A DNA stretch of 64,000 bases from Acrocarpospora pleiomorpha (GCF_009687885.1 NZ_BLAF01000050.1:1-64000); one strand, 5' to 3'; counted from the stretch's first letter, positions 1 through 9,967 are shown. Notes: a model not told the origin generated them from the sequence alone. Made by a program: numbers and translations.

Positions 1-8
1 CCGCGCCC

Positions 9-863
9 ATGTCACCAGGCTGGAAACCCTACGACGCGACGCTGAAGCCCGCACCCGCCGGCACCGAGCACCACGTCGAGATCCGCGCCGACGACACCCT
101 CGTCCAGGAGGTCGCGCCCGGAGTGCGGCAGCGCGTGTGGACGTTCAACGGGACCATGCCCGGGCCGGTGCTGCGAGGCAAGGTCGGCGACGTGTTCGTC
201 GTGACGTTCGTCAACGGCGGCAGCATGGGCCACGGCATCGACTTCCACGCCGGGTCGACCGCGCCGGACGGCCCGATGCGCACCATCCAGCCGGGCGAGC
301 GGCTGACCTACCGCTTCCGCGCGGACTTCGCCGGGGCGTGGCTCTACCACTGCTCGACCATGCCGATGACCCAGCACATCGCCAACGGCATGTACGGCGC
401 CGTCATCATCGACCCGCCCGGCCTGCCGAAGGTGGACCGCGAGTACCTCCTGGTCCAGGGCGAGCTGTATCTCGGCGAGCCGGGCGGCGAGACCCAGGTC
501 GCCAAGATCCGGGAAGGCGACCCGGACGGGTGGATGTTCAACGGCGCCGCCGCCGGCTACGACCACGCCCCGCTGCGGGCCGAGGCCGGCGAGCGGGTAC
601 GCCTCTGGGCCGTGGCCGCCGGGCCCAGCTCGGGCACCGCCCTGCACGTGGTGGGCGCGCCGTTCGACACCGTCTACCAGGAGGGCGCCTACCGGCTCCG
701 CGCCCAGGATCCGGGCGGTGCGCAGGTGCTCGACCTGGCCCCCGCGCAGGGCGGTTTCGCCGAGGTCGTCTTCCCGGAGGCGGGGACGTACCCGGTGGTG
801 GACCACACGATGCGCCAGGCCGAGGCAGGCGCGCACGGCCTGTTCAAGGTGAGTGTGCGATGA
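9..863 (+). CDS. copper nitrite reductase-like multicopper oxidase (probably 5'-truncated by window edge)
   Basis: Two-cupredoxin copper protein of the NirK/multicopper oxidase family; such enzymes reduce nitrite to NO or oxidise substrates outside the membrane. Visible copper ligands are His-x4-His in HGIDFH (domain 1), His-Cys in WLYHCSTMP followed by His and Met in QHIANGM (type 1 copper Cys, His and Met), and a domain-2 His in TALHVVG. Both type 1 and type 2 sites therefore look intact. No signal peptide is visible, and the frame is open to the left edge, so the ATG at 9 may be internal and the true gene longer, with a membrane or secretion segment upstream. It is followed with a 4-bp overlap by a cut-off membrane protein. 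Family assignment is firm; the substrate is inferred. Confidence 0.8.
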   Translation: MSPGWKPYDATLKPAPAGTEHHVEIRADDTLVQEVAPGVRQRVWTFNGTMPGPVLRGKVGDVFVVTFVNGGSMGHGIDFHAGSTAPDGPMRTIQPGERLTYRFRADFAGAWLYHCSTMPMTQHIANGMYGAVIIDPPGLPKVDREYLLVQGELYLGEPGGETQVAKIREGDPDGWMFNGAAAGYDHAPLRAEAGERVRLWAVAAGPSSGTALHVVGAPFDTVYQEGAYRLRAQDPGGAQVLDLAPAQGGFAEVVFPEAGTYPVVDHTMRQAEAGAHGLFKVSVR

Positions 864-1028
864 CGTGGTGGTCGGTGGTGCGTTTCCTGCACGTGCTCGG
901 GGCGGAGCTGTGGGTCGGCGGGCAGCTAACGGTGTCGCTGGTGGTGCTGCCTCTGGCCCGGCGGCTGCCGGACGAGCAGCGGCGGGTGTCTGCGTGGATG
1001 GTCATGAAGAGGATTTCTCCTGTTGTCT

Positions 1029-1039
<11 letters not shown>
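860..1039 (+). pseudogene. truncated integral membrane protein (copper-resistance CopD-like N-terminus)
   Basis: A 59-codon remnant translated from an ATG that overlaps the stop of the copper oxidase gene. The first about 43 residues form one amphipathic and hydrophobic segment (WWSVVRFLHVLGAELWVGG and onward) followed by a basic, polar stretch, as at the start of CopD/DUF2269-like multi-spanning proteins often found next to NirK-like genes. After about residue 44 the sequence loses that character and stops after 15 more residues, inside the 3' end of the convergent cysE–cysK gene (11-bp overlap). The parent family normally has several membrane helices, so this is most likely a broken gene left by a rearrangement. 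Family assignment is tentative; truncation is well supported. Confidence 0.5.
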
Positions 1040-2501
<1,462 letters not shown>

Positions 2502-2518
2502 GTGCCGCTGTGAGCGGA

Positions 2519-2647
2519 TCAGGCCGGGGGACAGTACTCGTCGAAGACACGTCGGACGTGGAAGCCGGTCATGGGGGTCACGAAGCCGGTGGACGCCACC
2601 GACCGCGTGCCAGGCAGGCGGCAGATCAGGTGGCGCTCATCGGACAT
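2519..2647 (-). CDS. possible 42-residue leader ORF upstream of cysEK
   Basis: A small ATG frame with 42 codons and two Cys codons (residues 9 and 39), ending 17 bp before the cysEK start. Upstream on the same strand, TACCGT sits seven bases before the ATG and a TGACGG-like hexamer lies 18 bp further up, which would give a leaderless transcript starting at this ATG. No database family is recognised. It could be a translated leader affecting cysEK expression or chance coding in GC-rich DNA; composition alone cannot decide. Confidence 0.3.
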   Translation of the reverse strand: MSDERHLICRLPGTRSVASTGFVTPMTGFHVRRVFDEYCPPA

Positions 2648-2707
2648 GACCGAAACGGTAGATCCGAAGCCGGACCCGCCGTCACAGCCACAGGTCACCT
2701 CCCCGGA

Positions 2708-2721
2708 GGGACTTTGGACCT
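2708..2721. promoter_or_regulatory. DosR/DevR-like palindrome
   Basis: GGGACTTTGGACCT resembles the core GGGAC-TWW-AGTCCC of the actinobacterial DosR/DevR box, about 11 of 14 positions matched by eye. It lies in the intergenic region between cysEK and the DsbA–VKOR pair, about 300 bp before the dsbA start. Inferred only. Confidence 0.3.
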
Positions 2722-2848
2722 GTCTTCCAGGGCTGTCCGGCCCTCAAGGAAGTCCGGCTGAGGACTGTGTGCTCCGATCACTCATAGGAGCCCTGGCGTG
2801 CCCACCAGCCGGAAAGGATCGCTGATCGCCGCGGCGACATCCGATACA

Positions 2849-2882
2849 GGACCAAGGTCCACAGGGTTGGGACCTTTGGCCC
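2849..2882. promoter_or_regulatory. pair of DosR-like palindromes upstream of dsbA
   Basis: GGACCAAGGTCC (2849–2860) is an inverted repeat with a two-base centre. GGGACCTTTGGCCC (2869–2882) follows 20 bp further on, start to start, about two helical turns. Both resemble DosR/DevR half-site pairs, which respond to hypoxia or redox state in mycobacteria and relatives. They lie 143–176 bp upstream of the DsbA-like start. The spacing on one helix face favours a real operator pair; the regulator itself is not in the window. The rest of 2648–3024 shows no convincing gene. Confidence 0.4.
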
Positions 2883-3024
2883 GGGTCTGGGTGCGGCGGT
2901 GTGCTCCACGGTGGACGGCGAGCGTCGGCGGGGCATCCCGGCCAGGGCTGAGCGTCGTTCAGGAATGGTGACGACGCGCTGGTCGCGTGGCGCTCGATCT
3001 TTCGTCCAGCGAGGAAACGAGATC

Positions 3025-3780
3025 ATGAGCACCGAGGCACGAATCAAGTTGCGCGAGCTACGCAACGCCCGGGCCGCCGCCGAGCGGCGCAGGACGAAGC
3101 GCGTCCGGCTGGCCGCCTCCGGCGGCGGGCTGATCATTGTGGGCCTGCTGGCCGCCATCGTGATCAGCTTGATCAACGCGGCGAGCGACGACAGCTCCCC
3201 GGCAGCGCGGAGCGGCAAGGCCCCGGCGATCGCCACGGCCGGCGGGGCGCTGGCCCTGGGCAACGCGGCCGCGCCCGTGAAGCTCGAGGTCTACCTCGAC
3301 TACATGTGCCCGTACTGCGGGCGCTTCGAGCAGGCCAACAGCGGCGAGCTGGACAAGCTGGTCGCCGACGGAACGGTGCGGCTGGAGCTGTACCCGCTGG
3401 CGTTCCTGGACAGGGCCTCCAGCGGCGCCAAGTACTCCACGCGGGCGGCCAACGCCGTCGCCGCCGTCGCCGACCGTGCGCCCGACAAGGTCCTGGCTCT
3501 CAACGCGGCGCTGTTCGCCAACCAGCCCGAGGAGGGCAGCCGCGGCCTGTCCGACGACGAGATCGCCACCCTGGCCCGTAACGCCGGGGTCCCGGCGAAC
3601 GTGGTGGACGACTTCACCGCCCGCGGCTTCGAGCCGTGGATCGCGACCTCGACGCAGGCCGTGTTCGACAAGGGGATCTCGGGCACGCCGACAGTGAAGA
3701 TCAATGGCAAGGTGTTCGAGGGCGACCTCTACACGGCGGGCCCGCTGACGGCGGCCGTGACCGCGGCCAAGGGCCAGTAG
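3025..3780 (+). CDS. membrane-anchored DsbA-like thiol-disulfide oxidoreductase
   Basis: A 251-residue thioredoxin-fold protein. Basic cytosolic N-terminus, one membrane helix at about residues 30–52 (LIIVGLLAAIVISLI), a short linker and an extracytoplasmic DsbA-like domain with the active site CPYC (VYLDYMCPYCGRFEQ) at about residue 97 and the cis-Pro loop GTPTVKING near the C-terminus. It should introduce disulfides into exported proteins. The ATG at 3025 is chosen because GAGGAAACGAG lies just upstream; a longer frame upstream has no such signal. The VKOR homologue starts two bases after the stop, and VKOR reoxidises DsbA in actinobacteria, so the two form one oxidative folding unit. DosR-like sites lie upstream. 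Confidence 0.88.
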   Translation: MSTEARIKLRELRNARAAAERRRTKRVRLAASGGGLIIVGLLAAIVISLINAASDDSSPAARSGKAPAIATAGGALALGNAAAPVKLEVYLDYMCPYCGRFEQANSGELDKLVADGTVRLELYPLAFLDRASSGAKYSTRAANAVAAVADRAPDKVLALNAALFANQPEEGSRGLSDDEIATLARNAGVPANVVDDFTARGFEPWIATSTQAVFDKGISGTPTVKINGKVFEGDLYTAGPLTAAVTAAKGQ

Positions 3781-3782
3781 CG

Positions 3783-4412
3783 GTGCCAGTCGTGACCACG
3801 GTCCTGCCTCGCCTGCATGCGCTCCGGCACTCCGACGCCTGGATCTTCGGGACCATGCTGTTGTCGGCGTGCCTGAGCCTGACCGCGTCCTTCGTGCTGT
3901 CGATCGACGCGGTGCGCCTGGCGGCCGACCCGGGCGCGGATCTGTCCTGCAACATCAACAGTGTCATCAGCTGCGGAACGGTCGGCAGCTCCTGGCAGGC
4001 GCACTTGTTCGGCTTCCCGAACGCTTTCCTGGGGCTGGTGGCCGAGCCGGTGGTGATCACCATCGCGGTGGCGAGCCTGGGCCGGGTGCGGTTCCCGCGC
4101 TGGTTCATGTTCGCCGCGCAGGTGGTCTACACGCTCGGCCTGGCCTTCGCGTACTGGCTGTTCTATCAGTCCATGTACGTGATCGGCGCGTTGTGCCCGT
4201 GGTGCCTGCTGGTGACCGTGTCCACGACGCTGGTGTGGTCGACCCTGACGCACGTGAACGTTCGCGACGGCAACATGTTCCTGCCCCGGCGCGTGCAGGC
4301 AGCGCTGGCCAAAGCCATCGATGCCGACCTGGACGCCATCGCCGTCACGATCTGGATCCTGGTCGTGGTCCTGGCCGTCGTGCTCAAGTACGGCTGGACA
4401 TTGTTCGGGTAA
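3783..4412 (+). CDS. vitamin K epoxide reductase (VKOR) family protein
   Basis: A 209-residue polytopic membrane protein of the VKOR family. The conserved loop cysteines are seen in DLSCNINSVISCGTVGSS, followed by HLFGFPNAFLG, and the quinone-side CxxC is in GALCPWCLLV. About five hydrophobic helices are visible. In bacteria VKOR takes electrons from a DsbA-like protein and passes them to menaquinone. The start is GTG at 3783, two bases after the DsbA-like stop; a second GTG at 3792 is possible. Translational coupling to the upstream gene supports a shared job. A hairpin lies immediately after the stop. Confidence 0.88.
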   Translation: MPVVTTVLPRLHALRHSDAWIFGTMLLSACLSLTASFVLSIDAVRLAADPGADLSCNINSVISCGTVGSSWQAHLFGFPNAFLGLVAEPVVITIAVASLGRVRFPRWFMFAAQVVYTLGLAFAYWLFYQSMYVIGALCPWCLLVTVSTTLVWSTLTHVNVRDGNMFLPRRVQAALAKAIDADLDAIAVTIWILVVVLAVVLKYGWTLFG

Positions 4413-4413
4413 C

Positions 4414-4447
4414 GGTCGGCACGCCCACCCGGCCAGGCCCGCCGACC
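4414..4447. terminator. candidate bidirectional terminator hairpin
   Basis: GGTCGGC (4414–4420) and GCCGACC (4441–4447) form a 7-bp stem around a 20-base loop, between the convergent ends of the VKOR gene and the tetR gene. There is no U-run, as is usual in high-GC actinomycetes. Confidence 0.45.
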
Positions 4448-4474
4448 ACCCTCGACACCGACCATTCCTGAAGC

Positions 4475-5041
4475 TCAACCCTTGAGGAGACGGTTCAGCT
4501 GTAGATCGAGCACCGCGATGGCCGAGTCGTGGCTGATCTCGCCCAGCATGCGCGCGTCGGCGAGTGATCCCGCCACGCCGAGCAGGATGCGCGCCTCCGC
4601 CTCGGCGTCGGCAGCCGAACTGCGGGCCTCGGTGACAAGCCGCGCTATGGCGGCGGTCGCGGCGGACGACCCCTCCCGGTAGAGCCGGTGAAGCTGGGGG
4701 TTCGCGGCGGTGGAAGCGAGAAACGCGTGACCTGCCAGGATCTGCTCAGTACCGAGACCCACCAGCGCCAGCAGGACCTGACGTAGCGCAGTGCGTGGTG
4801 GAACATCCGGTTGTACGGCCGCCGCGACGGCGCTCTCGATGTCGCGCCGCTGCAGGGTCGCGGCGAGTTGGAGCAGCGCTTCCTTGGTGGGGAAATAGTG
4901 CTGGACCAGGCCCTTGGAGATGGCCGCCTCCGCCGCCACGCGCCCGATGGTCACCGATGCCAGGCCCTCGCCCACGCACAGCCGAAGTGCGGCTCTGGCG
5001 ATCTCCCCACGACGCACGTCGTGGTCCACGCGCTTTGGCAT
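4475..5041 (-). CDS. TetR/AcrR family repressor
   Basis: A 188-residue regulator with a TetR N-terminal helix-turn-helix (RRGEIARAALRLCVGEG, then TIGRVAAEAAISKGLVQHYF and the PTKEALL helix) and a variable helical ligand-binding domain. The ATG at 5041 follows GGGAG with six bases of spacing; the frame is open further upstream, across the operator, but that extension has poor composition. It is divergent from an alpha/beta hydrolase gene, and a 24-bp palindrome lies between them, so it very likely represses itself and the hydrolase. The inducer is unknown. Confidence 0.88.
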   Translation of the reverse strand: MPKRVDHDVRRGEIARAALRLCVGEGLASVTIGRVAAEAAISKGLVQHYFPTKEALLQLAATLQRRDIESAVAAAVQPDVPPRTALRQVLLALVGLGTEQILAGHAFLASTAANPQLHRLYREGSSAATAAIARLVTEARSSAADAEAEARILLGVAGSLADARMLGEISHDSAIAVLDLQLNRLLKG

Positions 5042-5060
5042 CGTCATCTCCCAGCGGAGT

Positions 5061-5084
5061 TTTACAATACGAACGTATAGTAAA
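5061..5084. promoter_or_regulatory. TetR operator overlapping a leaderless promoter
   Basis: A 24-bp inverted repeat with 10 of 12 base pairs matched: half-sites TTTAC-A-ATACG and CGTAT-A-GTAAA around a central AA. It contains TATAGT (5076–5081), a good -10 element whose expected start point, seven bases later, is the A of the hydrolase ATG at 5088. The hydrolase mRNA is therefore probably leaderless, and repressor binding would cover the -10 directly. Confidence 0.75.
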
Positions 5085-5087
5085 GCC

Positions 5088-5999
5088 ATGGAACCGAACA
5101 TCGGGGCGGCATTCCGGGCGGGGAAGCTCGGCCACTTCCGGGACGCCGCCGCCTACGCCCGATATCGGAAGATTTACGACCGTGCGATGGCGGCCCTGCC
5201 CGCGCCGAGCGCGACGCTGGACGTGCCGACCGGCTTCGGCAGCGTTCGCGTCTACCGGTTCGGACCCGCCGACGGGGTGCCGCTGCTACTGCTGCCCGGT
5301 CGTACGGCGGCCGCGCCCATGTGGGAGGCCAACCTGGCCGGCTTGGCGAGAACCCGCCCGGTGTATGCGGTGGATCTCATCGGAGAGCCGGGCCTGTCCG
5401 TGCAGACCCGCCGGCTGACCTCCGCCGAGGACCAGGCGGCCTGGCTCGCGTCGCTGCTCGACGGCCTGCCCGAACCGGCGCTCGACGTGCTGGGCCTGTC
5501 GATCGGTGGCTGGTCCGCGCTCAACCTCGCCGTACACCGGCCGGCCGGAGTTCGCTCCCTCATCCTGCTCGAACCGGCCGCCACCTTCGGCGGCATCACC
5601 TGGAAGGTCGTCATCGTCTCGCTGGGGTCGGTGCTTCCCATGCCCAGGGCCGTACGGCGGCGCCTGCTGAGCTGGATCTCCGGCGGCGCCGACGCCTCCG
5701 AAGACGACCCTGTCGCCGCCCTGATCGCCGCCGGCATGCGCGACTTCACCACCAGCCTTCCCCGTCCCGCCTACCCCACCGACGACCAGATCGCCGGAAT
5801 CGACCTGCCCACCCTGGTGATCATCGGCGGCCGCAGCATCATCCATGACCCCCGCAAGGCCGTCGCACGCGCACGCCGCCTCCTCCGCCACGGCACCGTC
5901 GAACTCTGGCCGGAGGCATCACACGCCATCAACGGCGAATTCCCCGACCGCATCGAAACCACGGTCAACACCTTCCTGGCCAAGCACGCATCTGGGTGA
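5088..5999 (+). CDS. alpha/beta hydrolase
   Basis: A 303-residue alpha/beta-hydrolase. The oxyanion region is LLLLPGRTAA, the nucleophile elbow is GLSIGGWSALN (Ser in G-x-S-x-G), a late acid lies near VIIGGRSIIHDP, and the catalytic His is in WPEASHAING. This resembles carboxylesterase, haloalkane dehalogenase-like or lactonase enzymes; the substrate cannot be told. The ATG at 5088 lies three bases after the TetR operator and no Shine–Dalgarno is present, consistent with leaderless translation. Regulation by the divergent TetR protein is expected. Confidence 0.82.
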   Translation: MEPNIGAAFRAGKLGHFRDAAAYARYRKIYDRAMAALPAPSATLDVPTGFGSVRVYRFGPADGVPLLLLPGRTAAAPMWEANLAGLARTRPVYAVDLIGEPGLSVQTRRLTSAEDQAAWLASLLDGLPEPALDVLGLSIGGWSALNLAVHRPAGVRSLILLEPAATFGGITWKVVIVSLGSVLPMPRAVRRRLLSWISGGADASEDDPVAALIAAGMRDFTTSLPRPAYPTDDQIAGIDLPTLVIIGGRSIIHDPRKAVARARRLLRHGTVELWPEASHAINGEFPDRIETTVNTFLAKHASG

Positions 6000-6098
6000 G
6001 AAGTCGTTAATGTACGGCTCACGGAGCCCTCACCGCGTGCCGAAATCCTTCGTATGGCCAGGCAGGCAGCCTCGGCCGAAGCCGACGAAGGGCACGAC

Positions 6099-6668
6099 AT
6101 GAACAAGCTCAAGCTGACTCTGGCCGGAACCGCCATCGGCGCCATCGCCGGCGGCCTGCTCGTGGCCACCCCGGCATTCGCGGAGGAACGTACCTGCCGG
6201 GGCACCATCCGCACCGCGACCCTCGACAACGTCCGCGTCCCGCCGGGCGCGACCTGCACCCTCCTCGGCACCCGCGTGAAGGGCACCGTCAAGGTCGAGC
6301 GGAACGCGACCCTGCTGGCCCGCAAGGTCAACGTCGAGGGCAACGTCCAGGCCGAGGGCGCCCGCGCCGTGTCGGTGCTCGCCGGCTCGATCGTCCGCGG
6401 CAGCGTCCAGGTGAAGCAGGGCGGCGCCGCCACAGTGACCTCGTCCAGAATCAACGCCGACATCCAACTCGACGCCAACCGCCGCTACCTGCGCGTCAAC
6501 AACAACCGTGTCGGCGGCAGCATCCAGGTGATCGGCAACCACAACGGCGCCCAGATCCACCGCAACTCAGTCAAGGGCAACCTCCAGTGCAAGGAAAACC
6601 ACCCAAAGCCAACCGGAAGCAGAAACTCCGTCGGCGGTAACAAAGAAGATCAGTGCCGCAGTTTCTAG
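6099..6668 (+). CDS. secreted beta-solenoid-like protein of unknown function
   Basis: A 189-residue exported protein with a clear signal peptide (basic MNKLKL, hydrophobic stretch, cleavage near ATPAFAEE). The mature part begins with a Cys-containing segment and then shows short repeated strands of the form xVxGxVxV (VKGTVKVERNATLLARKV, VRGSVQVKQGG, VGGSIQVIGNH), the pattern of a right-handed beta-helix. It ends in a polar tail with Cys residues near both ends. The ATG at 6099 follows GAAGGG with suitable spacing. No enzyme motif is visible. Similar proteins are usually annotated as hypothetical exported proteins in actinomycetes. It stands alone between two unrelated units. Confidence 0.7.
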   Translation: MNKLKLTLAGTAIGAIAGGLLVATPAFAEERTCRGTIRTATLDNVRVPPGATCTLLGTRVKGTVKVERNATLLARKVNVEGNVQAEGARAVSVLAGSIVRGSVQVKQGGAATVTSSRINADIQLDANRRYLRVNNNRVGGSIQVIGNHNGAQIHRNSVKGNLQCKENHPKPTGSRNSVGGNKEDQCRSF

Positions 6669-6810
6669 CCTGGCCAAAGACCTACCCGGTGGGGCCCGCA
6701 CCTTTCATCAGCGTCAGACCGAGATACACCCCGCGCAGTACGGGCCTCAACCTGTTTCGATCTTCAAATCTGGAGACGAACGGAAGACGAAATACCACCG
6801 TCTCCACACT

Positions 6811-6845
6811 TTGATGGGATCGACTGAACTCATACACTGACACTA
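6811..6845 (+). promoter_or_regulatory. promoter of the STAND ATPase gene, probably leaderless
   Basis: TTGATG (6811–6816) and TACACT (6833–6838) are separated by 16 bp and fit SigA-type -35 and -10 elements. The expected start point is at or next to the A of the ATG at 6845, so the mRNA would lack a leader; no Shine–Dalgarno is visible. The rest of 6669–6810 holds nothing recognisable. Confidence 0.55.
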
Positions 6846-9800
6846 TGAGTAGGAGGCGGCTGGAACCGTCCGCCGGCGACTCGGACCCATTCCACGTTAG
6901 GCGCACTGATCAACTGATCCTTCTCGATCAGCATCTTTTTGCTGAAGCCGGCGGGACGAGAGTGCTGGGCTTTTGGGGTCCGAGCGGCATGGGGAAAACG
7001 ACGCTCCTCAAGCAGTTTCGGACCAGGTTGGAGCTACTTCCGCAGTCGGAACGTAAGAAGTTCCACGCTGTAGTGCTAGATTTCGCTGACCTGTCCGGTA
7101 GCCCACTCGACACAGCGGTGGAATTTTACCGACAGTACCACAGCCTCGTGAAGACGCGGCTTCACCGCTTTGAGTTGGTGTGGGCGAGCATGTTTCATGC
7201 GCGAGGCCAAATGGCTTCGATTGACTTTCACGGGAAATCCGCCCTGCCAGACTCCGGTGGCGATCTGGCAGACCTCGCCGCTGGCGTGCTCGATGCGGTG
7301 GGACACGTGCCGTTCGTCGGCTTGGTGCCCCCAGTACTGAAATTGGGCGCTCGCGTTGTCTCGACTCTCGGCGACCGCCGACGGCTGGAAATCATACGCG
7401 AGTGGTTCGCAGACCACCTCCAAGCCAAAGCGGGAGCCAACCTCCGTGAGGCTCTTTTGGCAACGCCTCCTGAGAAGCTGGAGGCCCTGATCCCCGAAGC
7501 ACTGGCAGCCGACCTCCTTGAACGTCAGGAGTCAGCTGATGAGTCGTCCGGGTTACTTGTGATCAGCGATCGGTATGATGCCGTCACCATCGGGCGGGTG
7601 TCACATGTCGACCGAAGCACGTTTATATATCGATTGGCTGACCGGCTGCGGGTAGTAAATGCCAACGCTCTTTTCGTGATCAGCGGCCAACACTCGCTTC
7701 GATGGTCCGACGGTTCAGCCGGCGAAGTCTGGCAAGATCTATTTGAGGAACACGAGCTGCTTCCCTTTGACTCGGGTGAATCGATCGGTTATATCGAAGC
7801 CCGCGGCATCCGGGACGAAAGGCTCACCGAGCGATTACATCTGATCAGCCGCGGCTGCCCGGCGCTCTTGGCTGCCGCGCTGGATCTGATTCAAGATGAA
7901 GATATGACGGCTGCATGGCAAAGCCTGGACGAATTACGTGACGACCTGGGCAGGTTAAACCCGGCTAGCGAGGAGGGCCGAGGCGTCTTCTTCAGCTGGT
8001 ATGTACGGCGGCTGCGAGCTACGCTATCCGCTCGGGACGACCGATACTTTGATCTCGTGGTTGCGGGTTCTGTCTTGCGTTCGTTCGACCCTGCACTATT
8101 GGGTATCGTGCTGACGACAATGGAGCCGATTCCCGCGCTCGATGCTATAGGTCGCTACTCGTTCCTTGAAGAACTGGCAACGTCTACCGCAGGACGAGTG
8201 CCTTTGCGGCAGCGCCGCTATCGAATACATGGCCTTGTCAGGCAGGCCGTCGCGCTCAGCGAGCTATATCAGGACGGCGTGCGAGCCGGTCATCGTCGTG
8301 CACGTGAACACTTCGCCATGCTGACCGACGATCCCGCTACAGATTCCGACGTGCAGCGATATGCCCTGGCCAGCGTCTACTATCACGAGACCTGCCTCAA
8401 TCCCGATGCCGGATTGAGGCGGTGTGAGGATGCGTTTAGAAGATTCATTGACATGCACGACCTGACCCAGTGCGACTATATAATCGAAGCCCTGTATGAC
8501 GCTCCTCTGGTCGACCCCGAGACACGCGCCCAGTTGCTGGTGCTCGATAGCAGGCGTCGCCGTGCCAGACACGAGTACAGGGAGGCCATTGAATCGCTGA
8601 GCGATGCACGGTCGCGGGTCGTGTCCCTGGCAGCCCCGACACCCGTTTCAGTGGATATAATGCGGAATCTGGCTGAGTGCTATCGCCTGTGTGGAGAACC
8701 GCACAACGCCTATGCTGCTTGGGATGAGCTGTGGGAGGCCGGAACTCTGCTCAATGACCCCGGGGTTCAATTCGTGGCAGCGGAAGGGCAACTGCGAAGC
8801 CGAATCGATCATGACGAATTACGAGAGGCCGCAGCACTCGTCGATCGAACGGTGAGGCTGCTGGACGGCCTAGAGAACCGGGGCGGATCGCGAGTTTATC
8901 CGTATCTGTCTGAGACGCTGTTATTGCGCCGGGGCCACCTAGAGAGGCAGTTCTCCCGAATCTGCCGGTTTACAGGGGACTATGTCGGAGCATATCGCCA
9001 CGCACAGAACGCGCTTGAGATCTATCGCTCCCTCAACGACGAATACCACGCCGCCTACGCCCTGCTTGCGCTCGGGCACGCGTCTAGGGCTCAAGGGGAT
9101 TTTGCGTCTGCCATTCGAGCTGGGGAGACTGCATCGGCGATATTCGAGCAGAGCCTCACCGCAGGCAGCACGATGAACCGGCACGGTGATCCAGATGCCG
9201 TTGGTGTTTTCAAGGTCATGCAGCTTCTCCTACTGGCCCATTTAGCAGAGGACATCGGCGTCGAGTGGCCAGGTCCGCGACCAGACGTTCCTCCATCGCC
9301 GCTCTTAATCAGACAGGCATTGCGGCGCAATGAGGCAGAAGCTCGACGCCTGATAAGTCTAAATGATGATAGGCTGGTGGATCCATATGCGCCTATTTGG
9401 GGCCGCTTCGCGCTCGGAGAGATTGCACGTTGGCGGGCCAATGCGACACGGGATCCTGAGGAACGCGGCGAGTATACTGCCGATGCTCAAGCAGAATATG
9501 AAGCGGCAATCGCGTCCTGTGAAAAAATCGGCGGACGAGCAGAGGCAGCCTCTGCGCGCATCGCTCTCGCCGACCTCCTACGATTTGTCGACGACTCGGA
9601 ATCAAGGGGAACTGCGGTGAGCCTCGCCCACCGCGCACTCAGTGACGGGGTGCAGAGCGACTATCCATGGATTATCTTTCATGCCGCTATAGAGCTTTCA
9701 CAGCTAGACCCGAATGACCGCGCTATCTGGATCGATCTCGCTTCCGACGCGTGTCGCCGTATCAATCACCCGCTGTCCCCCTCACCGTTCCGAGATCTTC

Positions 9801-9862
9801 TCACCGCAGTCGCAGATTCGGGTGCCTCTCCGGCCCCACCGGTCCGCCTCGTTACTCCATGA
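6845..9862 (+). CDS. STAND-type ATPase with C-terminal helical (TPR-like) repeats
   Basis: A 1005-residue signalling-type ATPase. Walker A is GPSGMGKTT (residues 45–53). A Walker B-like strand LLVISDRYD lies near residue 237 and a sensor-like strand LFVISGQHSLRW near 280. A winged-helix-like segment follows, and from about residue 480 to the end there are helical repeats of TPR character (for example YVGAYRHAQNALEIYRSL and YHAAYALLALGHASRAQGD). This is the layout of STAND regulators, where repeats sense a ligand and the NTPase oligomerises. No effector domain (nuclease, TIR, protease) is visible, so the output is unknown. The gene is less GC-rich than its neighbours and opens an apparent accessory island. 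Confidence 0.7.
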   Translation: MSRRRLEPSAGDSDPFHVRRTDQLILLDQHLFAEAGGTRVLGFWGPSGMGKTTLLKQFRTRLELLPQSERKKFHAVVLDFADLSGSPLDTAVEFYRQYHSLVKTRLHRFELVWASMFHARGQMASIDFHGKSALPDSGGDLADLAAGVLDAVGHVPFVGLVPPVLKLGARVVSTLGDRRRLEIIREWFADHLQAKAGANLREALLATPPEKLEALIPEALAADLLERQESADESSGLLVISDRYDAVTIGRVSHVDRSTFIYRLADRLRVVNANALFVISGQHSLRWSDGSAGEVWQDLFEEHELLPFDSGESIGYIEARGIRDERLTERLHLISRGCPALLAAALDLIQDEDMTAAWQSLDELRDDLGRLNPASEEGRGVFFSWYVRRLRATLSARDDRYFDLVVAGSVLRSFDPALLGIVLTTMEPIPALDAIGRYSFLEELATSTAGRVPLRQRRYRIHGLVRQAVALSELYQDGVRAGHRRAREHFAMLTDDPATDSDVQRYALASVYYHETCLNPDAGLRRCEDAFRRFIDMHDLTQCDYIIEALYDAPLVDPETRAQLLVLDSRRRRARHEYREAIESLSDARSRVVSLAAPTPVSVDIMRNLAECYRLCGEPHNAYAAWDELWEAGTLLNDPGVQFVAAEGQLRSRIDHDELREAAALVDRTVRLLDGLENRGGSRVYPYLSETLLLRRGHLERQFSRICRFTGDYVGAYRHAQNALEIYRSLNDEYHAAYALLALGHASRAQGDFASAIRAGETASAIFEQSLTAGSTMNRHGDPDAVGVFKVMQLLLLAHLAEDIGVEWPGPRPDVPPSPLLIRQALRRNEAEARRLISLNDDRLVDPYAPIWGRFALGEIARWRANATRDPEERGEYTADAQAEYEAAIASCEKIGGRAEAASARIALADLLRFVDDSESRGTAVSLAHRALSDGVQSDYPWIIFHAAIELSQLDPNDRAIWIDLASDACRRINHPLSPSPFRDLLTAVADSGASPAPPVRLVTP

Positions 9863-9967
9863 CCATGAGAGGGGTCACCCCCGCGCGGTCGAACTCCAAC
9901 AGGCGCTCACTGCACCAACGCGCGTCCGCTGCCGGCTGCCGTACTATGGCGAAATGATGAGCGCGTC

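Noticed and set aside
3636..3782. Upstream extension of the VKOR frame into dsbA
   Set aside because: It would overlap the DsbA-like C-terminus in another frame and lacks a ribosome site; GTG 3783 gives a normal-length VKOR.
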